A stretch of 64,000 bases of DNA from Ignelater luminosus (Eukaryota; Arthropoda; Insecta; Coleoptera; Elateridae): positions 1 to 64,000 of the forward strand of contig VTPC01090929.1 in NCBI GenBank assembly GCA_011009095.1, written 5' to 3'. The notes beneath the pieces were generated by a model. The model did not search any database, was not told the origin of the DNA, and saw only the letters and a list, made by a program, of their open reading frames with translations. The position numbers and the translations under genes are program-made. Positions 58,272 to 64,000 of this stretch are shown in pieces (positions within the stretch are counted from its first letter, which is position 1; the number at the start of each line of letters is the position of its first letter).

Positions 58272-60624
58272 GTTAGTACATTTGAATTCAAATTTAAAAG
58301 TAAATGAAAAGAACATAGAGTGTGTTATAAAATTAGGCTACTCATTGAAAAAGTGTAACGTCTTCAGCCATTAGTGGTAATTGGTAAGCAAGTCTGATTC
58401 TTGAAAAAGTTTCTTTGCGAAGTCTAACTTCTAAATTCCTTTAATCCGTACTGCAAAGGATCTTTTCAGTTTTTACTTGAACGGGTTCTTAAAAGAATTC
58501 GTATCGGCTGGCACTCTCTGATTCTGTTCACTCGTGCCTGAAGTGCTGAACGTGAAAAATCAACATATAGATATATAGCAAAAAATGCTGCACAAAAGAA
58601 ATCGATTTGTATTAAGAAAAAAATTATTAATTTTTTCGGAATTTTTGCCCCCGTTTGAAACTACACGACCAGGTATAATAAATTTTACATCAGATAAAAG
58701 GAAAAACAAAAAAAAGCTCAGAAAAATACATTAATCATAGTCAGCAGCTACCTTTTTCTTTTTGTTATTTGTATTCATTCATGTGAATTGTTTGGAAAAT
58801 TCAATGGATTTTAATTAATTTTGAGGTTCTAATTAGCGTGATTGCTGATTTAATCAACAATGCAATTCATAAAGGCTCGAAATTATATTTCAATTAACAA
58901 GAATTCCTAAATTATTTTCGTTTCGTGTGATTTCAAATATAATTATTAATTAGAAAACAACTTTTCGTTGCGGTTTTCGTAATATGTTAAAAGTTATAAT
59001 TAATCGAAAAGTTTATATTATAATGACTTTTCTTAGAGCTAATTTTGCTACTGTAATAAAACAAGTTAAATTTAAATGGAAAAACTTTTTTATTGTTTTA
59101 TTACTATATGTTTTTAGATAAACATTTATGCTCGTACTACAGGTCGAAATTATAATTATTATCTTTCACTAAATATATTTGTTATTGAAGTGAAGCAATT
59201 ACTGAAAGTTGCAATGCATTGAAAGCATCGCCGATTAACTAATTATGTAATTAAGCTCCTGTAAGTGTATGTGATTTCTAACTAATTTAAAATTATTGTA
59301 TTTCAAAGAACTTTCTTTCGGTTACAGTTTTTTTTTTAAATGAGATCAAAGACCAAAATGACCGAATAACTACTATGAGTATTTTATTCTAAAATTGAAC
59401 ATATGAAATTCTTTAACAGGAAGTTCTTGTAAATGTGCCTCTTATGAAGCTTCTTACCTGTACACATTCTTTTAGAAGGTAGAGCAAAGAATTTTAAGGA
59501 ATTACTTAGCGATTCTTTGTTTTATCCTCGTATAATGGTATTGCTGTGGAAATCAGCAAAATTCCATTTTTCCAGGGTGTCGTAGACAAACGCACTAAAT
59601 ATAGAGAATGGTGACCAGCATGGTACATATTTTAAAATAAATAACAGCATTTTGTAAAGGTTTAAACTAGATTTAGAGGCTCTAAGTACACAGAACGAGA
59701 AATAGGAGTCCCCATATATAGAGAGATTAAAGAATTTTACCTAAGATTTACACAAAATCAAAAGTCGCCAATTGCAACTCAAGTATCTTGCGATTAGCTC
59801 TATAACAAACACTTGAGTATTATCAACCGAATTTAGAAAACTTAAGTTACAGAAATTATGACTCCTTCTTTTAATATCCTACATCTAGAATGCAAATTGG
59901 CAGATCCAGGTAGATAGCAATACGTCCCACGTCGATTACAGTAGAGCAGTGATTTGGAACCTACCTGTATCACTCTCATATTCCATTATTTTCTATTTGC
60001 AACATTGAAAACAAGCCATAATAAAAAAAACGCAATGATATAATAAAATAACAACACATTTTTTCAATGAATATAAAAAAGGAAAATTCTTAACTTGCGC
60101 TATAAATAGTTAAATCAAACAGAATAGGCAGCATACGAAGCTTGCACTTAGACGCAACGGCGTCTTTTCTCCTACCACTGCCCGCATACTCTTCAAAGAT
60201 GTGTCAAGTTCATCATCATCAAAAATGAAATCAGCTCAATATCATGCCGACACTAAGGAAAAGTAACCGTTTACTTCCAAGAAGATCCTTTCTAAGGAAT
60301 CTTGTGTAAATAAATAATCTGAGTACTTCCATAATTACACATTCGCCTGGTGATTGACGTATTAATGCGGTTTTTCTTTTTGTTGCCAAACTACTTCTTG
60401 AAACGAACCAAACCTACAAGGCAATAATGTAGTTAGAAATAAAGGAAAAAACTTTTTGCATGAAATATTGTTTATAACTATCATAATAACTTCCCTGCAA
60501 GATTTAAAAACGAGTTTTCATCATAAACGTGGAAACTATGACGTTTTGGTAATTGCCACCATCAGGCCTTCAAGGTAAAAGTATTGCAAGGTAAAAAAAA
60601 AGATTAAAACGCTCAAAAACATTT
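58272..60624. other. Non-coding, probably intron
   Basis: AT-rich; no gene or element recognised, apart from GGTAATTGCCACCATCAGG near 60,549, which loosely resembles a stretch near 63,344. Confidence 0.5.
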
Positions 60625-60824
60625 ATCTAACCTGAAACTTTTAGAAACTTTTGAAAACAATTTTTAAATTTCGCTAAACAAAGTGGAACATTGCGTTCGT
60701 CACGCTGAATTCTGGAACGTCCTGTACAAGACTAGTTTACAGCGCTGTTTATGTCCTTGGTCAGTGTCCAATACTGTCAAATCGTACATCATCCACAGGA
60801 ACTTGTGTGGCTTCTGACGTTTCA
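60625..60824 (-). pseudogene. piggyBac-like transposase relic, C-terminal Cys-rich end
   Basis: Minus strand reads ETSEATQVPVDDVRFDSIGH, then after frame slips KQRCKL and ERNVPLCLAKFKNCFQKFLK. The block VRFDxxxHW followed by Cys-rich RCxxC and CNVxLC pieces is the C-terminal end of many piggyBac-like proteins. It is separated from the rest of that protein by the 21-bp repeat arrays and the DD35E remnant. Short and broken. Confidence 0.55.
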
Positions 60825-60950
60825 TTTTCAAATTGGGAACAATCATTTTCAAATTGGGAACAATCAATTTCAAATTGGGAACAATTATTTTCAAATTGAC
60901 ACTAATCAACTTCAAGTTGATTCTAATCAAGTTTAGATTGGGAATAGGCA
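60825..60950 (+). repeat. Array of six 21-bp repeats (left)
   Basis: Units of the form TTTTCAAATTGGGAACAATCA step every 21 bases from 60,825. The first three are nearly identical and the last three diverge. The array is inverted relative to 61,950-62,180. Confidence 0.85.
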
Positions 60951-61236
60951 ATGTCACATTTCATTAATAAATAAATATTAACAAAATAACTTTATGGAAA
61001 AAAAATTGGTTTAATACTTTAAATACAAATAAATTTTATATTCATTAACAATAAATATTAAACAGAACAAGATTTATTAATTATATTAAATAAATATAAT
61101 GTTAATTACAGTATTCAACGACTTAGAAATTTATGTCTACCATATTTAACGCGTTAGGAATAAATCTCTAAACATGAGCCACATATCGGGAACAATTAGC
61201 AACAGTAAGTTTTGGTATATTTGCTCATAAAATATT

Positions 61237-61935
61237 TTACAGTTGCTGTAGACGAAACTCGGTTTGAGTCATATCTACCCCGTTTTCACCCACCAAAATA
61301 TGTGGCACTTGAATGGCTAAATCAACTTTAACACCTGCTTTTAATGCAGACCACGCAAGTTCAATTGCATTAAACATTGGACTATAAGGACTAAGTCTTA
61401 GTAAGCGGTGATCAACAAATTCGTCTTCTTCAAATACGTCTTCGATGGATGCATGACAAGGAGCATTATCTACTACCATTACTACTGGTGATTGACATAT
61501 ACTTTGAGCATTGCGAAGACACTGGCGTACAAACTCTTTAGCTTTCGGTTTCTTGAATGCACCTCTTCTAATTTCATTGTGAATCAAACCCATATTGCCT
61601 ATGCATCCAATAATATGGATGTTAGATCCCCTACTGCCTGCAGAAATATAGGTACAGCAGGTTCCTTTCTTGGATCGTCCTTTTTTCTTGAGATAAATAA
61701 ATTAAAATTTGTTTCATCCATATAGACAATGGGAATGTTTTTTGCTTGATATTCCTGAAGTTGCTAAGCATATTCACGTCGTCTTATTTTGTTCTCTTCA
61801 CTATTTGCTTTCTCGGGCTCTTTCCGGATATCTTTCACTGTATACATTAAATTATCCAAATGTCTCCTCACACCTTCTGTAGAAACGGATATTTGGTAAT
61901 CATGTTGCAGATTGTTTATTTTTTTCACAGCCTAT
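61237..61935 (-). pseudogene. DD35E IS630/Tc1-like transposase, C-terminal two-thirds
   Basis: Minus-strand reading begins NNLQHDYQISVSTEGVRRHL just inside the right array. The triad is IVYMDETNFNLF (first Asp), VVMVVDNAPCHAS (second Asp) and LSPYSPMFNAIELAWSALK (Glu, with Ala where the family has Pro in NPIE); I count 35 residues between the last two. Between the first two is the family block IHIIGCIGNMGLIHNEIRRG. One in-frame stop (near 61,763) and a frameshift near 61,690 break it; the frame from 61,593 to the stop at 61,237 is intact. The N-terminal DNA-binding part is missing, cut off at the array. Confidence 0.82.
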
Positions 61936-61949
61936 CTGATATTGGTTAG

Positions 61950-62180
61950 TCTCAATTTAAAGTTGATTGGTCTCAACTTGAAATTGATTATTCCCAAATT
62001 GAAATTGATTATTCTCAATTTGAAATTGATTATTCCCAAATTGAAATTGATTATTCTCAATTTGAAATTGATTATTCCCAATTTGAAAATGATTATTCTC
62101 AATTTGAAAGTGATTATTCCCAATTTGAAAATAATTATTCCTATTTTGAAATTGATTGGTCCCAATTTGAAGTTGAAAAG
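61950..62180 (-). repeat. Array of eleven 21-bp repeats (right)
   Basis: Units such as TCTCAATTTGAAATTGATTAT and TCCCAAATTGAAATTGATTAT alternate, which hints at a 42-bp higher-order unit. Read on the minus strand each unit is TTTCAAATTGGGAATAATCA-like, the same as the left array in opposite orientation. Translated, it gives a spurious 7-residue repeat in every frame. Confidence 0.88.
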
Positions 62181-63194
62181 GTATAGTATTTTGTATTGTC
62201 CCCGCTGTAAAAACACGTCGTTGTAGCAGTTCTCGTAATAGTAAGAGCAATGTGAAATAATTATCACAAGATAACTTGTGTCCCTGATGGTCAGGAATTC
62301 TGTTCGGCAAATGAGTCATTAATCTATTGATAGCTCAATCTTTTCCTTGCAACTCTACAGAAAAAGTGGTAGACCCTTGATATACGATAGAACGGTATAT
62401 AATACCAAAGGCATAAATACTTTTACTCCCCACGGTTTGGTTTTATCTTTTATCTATTGCTTTATTACAAGTTGTCTCTTGAACGGAATAATTGATACTA
62501 CTACGATACATCAATACACAGATTCTTTTCCACTTCTAGCTGTTTACAGCAATTTTCAAAAGAATGGCTTATTGATACAGAATTTGGAAAATGTTTGCAA
62601 AAATACATCATTGGTGTCTGATTTTCATCGATATTGTTGTTGCTGTTGTTGTTGTTGTAAAGACGTAACTAATACAGAATTTTGGAGTGAAAAGTCTTTT
62701 TTTACCCGAGGCACATTCTCATTTTCGCATTTCCTTTTAGTTTTTCGTTTATGTGGCAACTTGCTTCTCAGTTCTGCCAATAGAATATTATCATCGTCTT
62801 CATCCTCAGTTTCAAGATCTTTATCTACATGTTCTACTACATGGCCTTCTTCAATTTGGTCTGCATTTTCAATATCGAAGTCAGAAGTTACAGGTACGGC
62901 AGTCTATGCTTCCTCGAAAATCACCGTCCTAACTACTGTCTTTAAATTTCTATAAAATGTCATCGGCCACATTCCATCATGTGTAGAAAAAATTTGGCAT
63001 AAAACATATAGCAAATATTTAGTGGTAGCAAGTCATGGCAGGTATTTCCATTATATGACACCAAAACCGATTGTCATATAAATAATCTGCATATTTTAGA
63101 CCTTATAAGTCACACAGTATAAAGCGTATAGTAATTATTCATACTTACCGAGTAGGTCGTTGGGACAAATGGCGTCCATGATCGCAGACATTTT
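62181..63194 (-). pseudogene. piggyBac-like transposase relic, N-terminal and middle part
   Basis: Minus strand: a possible first exon MSAIMDAICPNDLLG (ATG at 63,189-63,191) ends at a donor CTCG|GTAAGT. Exon 2, from about 62,949, is acidic (FDIENADQIEEGHVVEHVDK) then basic (RSKLPHKRKTKRK), and ends in eight Gln from a CAA/CAG run near 62,640. After a gap in the family order come IKDKTKPWGVKVFM and HKLSCDNYFTLLLLLRELLQ plus RRVFTAGTIQNTIPF, the DNxFTSxxLLxxLxxxxxxxxGTxRxNR block of piggyBac. The frame then runs straight into the 21-bp array. Stops and a splice-phase mismatch show that it is dead. Confidence 0.68.
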
Positions 63195-64000
63195 TTTTAA
63201 AATGGTTAAAATAACTTTATTTACTGATATTTTCAAGGCAGTAGACTGCAATTTGCTTAGATTGATCCTCAGATCCGACATCTAGCTGCTGGTAGTCAAA
63301 GTAAATCTATTAGAGGTACAACAGAGCTCTAAATGTCAAGGTGGTAATTGCCTCCAGCAGGGTCGAAAGGATTTAGCCGACTATTTTAATGAACAAATAT
63401 AGTGCAACTGTACGAGAAGGAAAATTTCTTCTTAACAAATTTTTTTACTCGCCATAATTCTTCTTAAGAAATTCAGTTGATATGGATATGAAAGAAGATT
63501 ACCTTCGAACCATAAAATATTGTTCAACACATAACAAAATGGTTTCCTCACACAATATAAGGGCAATTAAGGCGCCTGAAATTATAATTGCGCCAAAGAT
63601 AAAATTTACACCAGAATCGAAGCATTAAGTGCGGAAACGTATATAAAATTTAAAAGTTAGTATGTCAAAAAATAGAATTAATTCATTCTCTTTACCAAAA
63701 GACATTTTGTTGAAAGAAGCTCGAAATAGATCTTCAGAGCATCAAAAGTCATGCATGGACACTCAGCTAGTTTAGCTTCTTTGACTTTCTTCCAATTTAC
63801 AATCAACTTGGTCGTTTTCGAGATACAGTCATTGAGCTTTTTTGTAGCTAATAGTTTAATGTATTCGTAACAACAGCTTTGTCTGGAAATTGACAAAGGA
63901 ACATGAAGGCTACAACATATTCTGAGTAGTAACTGCTTTGAAAATAAAACAAAGAAATATATTTTTGTAGGCTAACATAGATCACTCTGCAAATTTAATT
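63195..64000. other. Non-coding region
   Basis: Nothing recognised. The outer end of the piggyBac-like element should lie here, but no TTAA-flanked inverted end was identified. Confidence 0.45.

Noticed and set aside
61950-62180. Regular repeats considered as a CRISPR array
   Set aside because: Units are directly adjacent with no unique spacers and the genome is eukaryotic.
61912-62226. A protein made of 7-residue LKLII(P/L)(N/K) repeats, open in more than one frame and both strands
   Set aside because: The repeats come from the 21-bp DNA array; all frames are open because 21 is divisible by three and the unit has no stop.
62347-62955. A 202-residue + strand ORF with eight Cys in a row and a Ser-rich part
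   Set aside because: It is the antisense of the piggyBac-like N-terminal part; the Cys run is the complement of a CAA/CAG (poly-Gln) tract.
63678-63896. 72-codon minus-strand ORF at the right edge
   Set aside because: No recognisable motif; likely chance.

Overview
The window is AT-rich arthropod DNA, most likely from an insect. Two host genes show this: a near-complete alpha-tubulin gene with an intron directly after its ATG, and one exon of a soluble guanylate cyclase alpha subunit that matches the fly Gycalpha99B type. The repeat types (mariner, Jockey, CR1-group, R1-like, R2-like, Penelope-like, P-like, piggyBac-like) fit an insect, possibly a beetle, but nothing fixes the order. Almost all other coding signal belongs to transposable elements in different states of decay. 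I found no rRNA, tRNA or CRISPR.

Layout. 0.1-4 kb: R1-like RT and RNase H scraps, a DD41D Tc1/mariner element with perfect 35-bp ends, and a decayed mariner. 5.1-9.9 kb: a CR1-group retrotransposon whose ORF1 joins a SAP-like domain, coiled coil and SGNH-esterase-like domain; ORF2 is broken. 9.9-13.7 kb: non-coding. 13.7-17.05 kb: a 5'-truncated Jockey element with a 10-bp target duplication. 17.2-18.7 kb: Penelope-like relic. 18.9-19.7 kb: mariner relic with an internal duplication. 20.77-22.41 kb: alpha-tubulin, with one extra T breaking the frame and Gln in place of Lys40.

23.9-37.6 kb is a nested block. An element with an exact 8-bp duplication and degenerate inverted ends lies at 23.9-25.4 kb. 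Beside it is a decayed member of a DDE-type transposase family (called family S here, possibly Sola-like), split by a 3.7-kb R2-like retrotransposon. Next comes a decayed gene of another recurrent arthropod family (family X), split by a much younger family S element (33.2-35.9 kb) that still has precise terminal inverted repeats, a spliced transposase gene and repeated 16-bp subterminal motifs. A P-element/THAP9-like relic follows.

39.1-42 kb: a gag-only LTR-type element. 44.25-46.65 kb: a DD83E (Sailor-like) IS630/Tc1/mariner element with matching ends and a 60-bp intron. 49.5-50.4 kb: a degenerate tandem repeat of about 245 bp. 50.4-53.3 kb: two recognisable mariners. 53.4-55.3 kb: a third family S copy. 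58.13-58.27 kb: the guanylate cyclase exon. 60.6-63.2 kb: a piggyBac-like relic interrupted by a DD35E transposase remnant that lies between two oppositely oriented arrays of the same 21-bp repeat.

The strongest candidates for undescribed biology are the family S element with its repeated end motifs, the 8-bp-duplication element, and the DD35E remnant bounded by inverted 21-bp arrays. All family names come from reading motifs by eye; no search was run.
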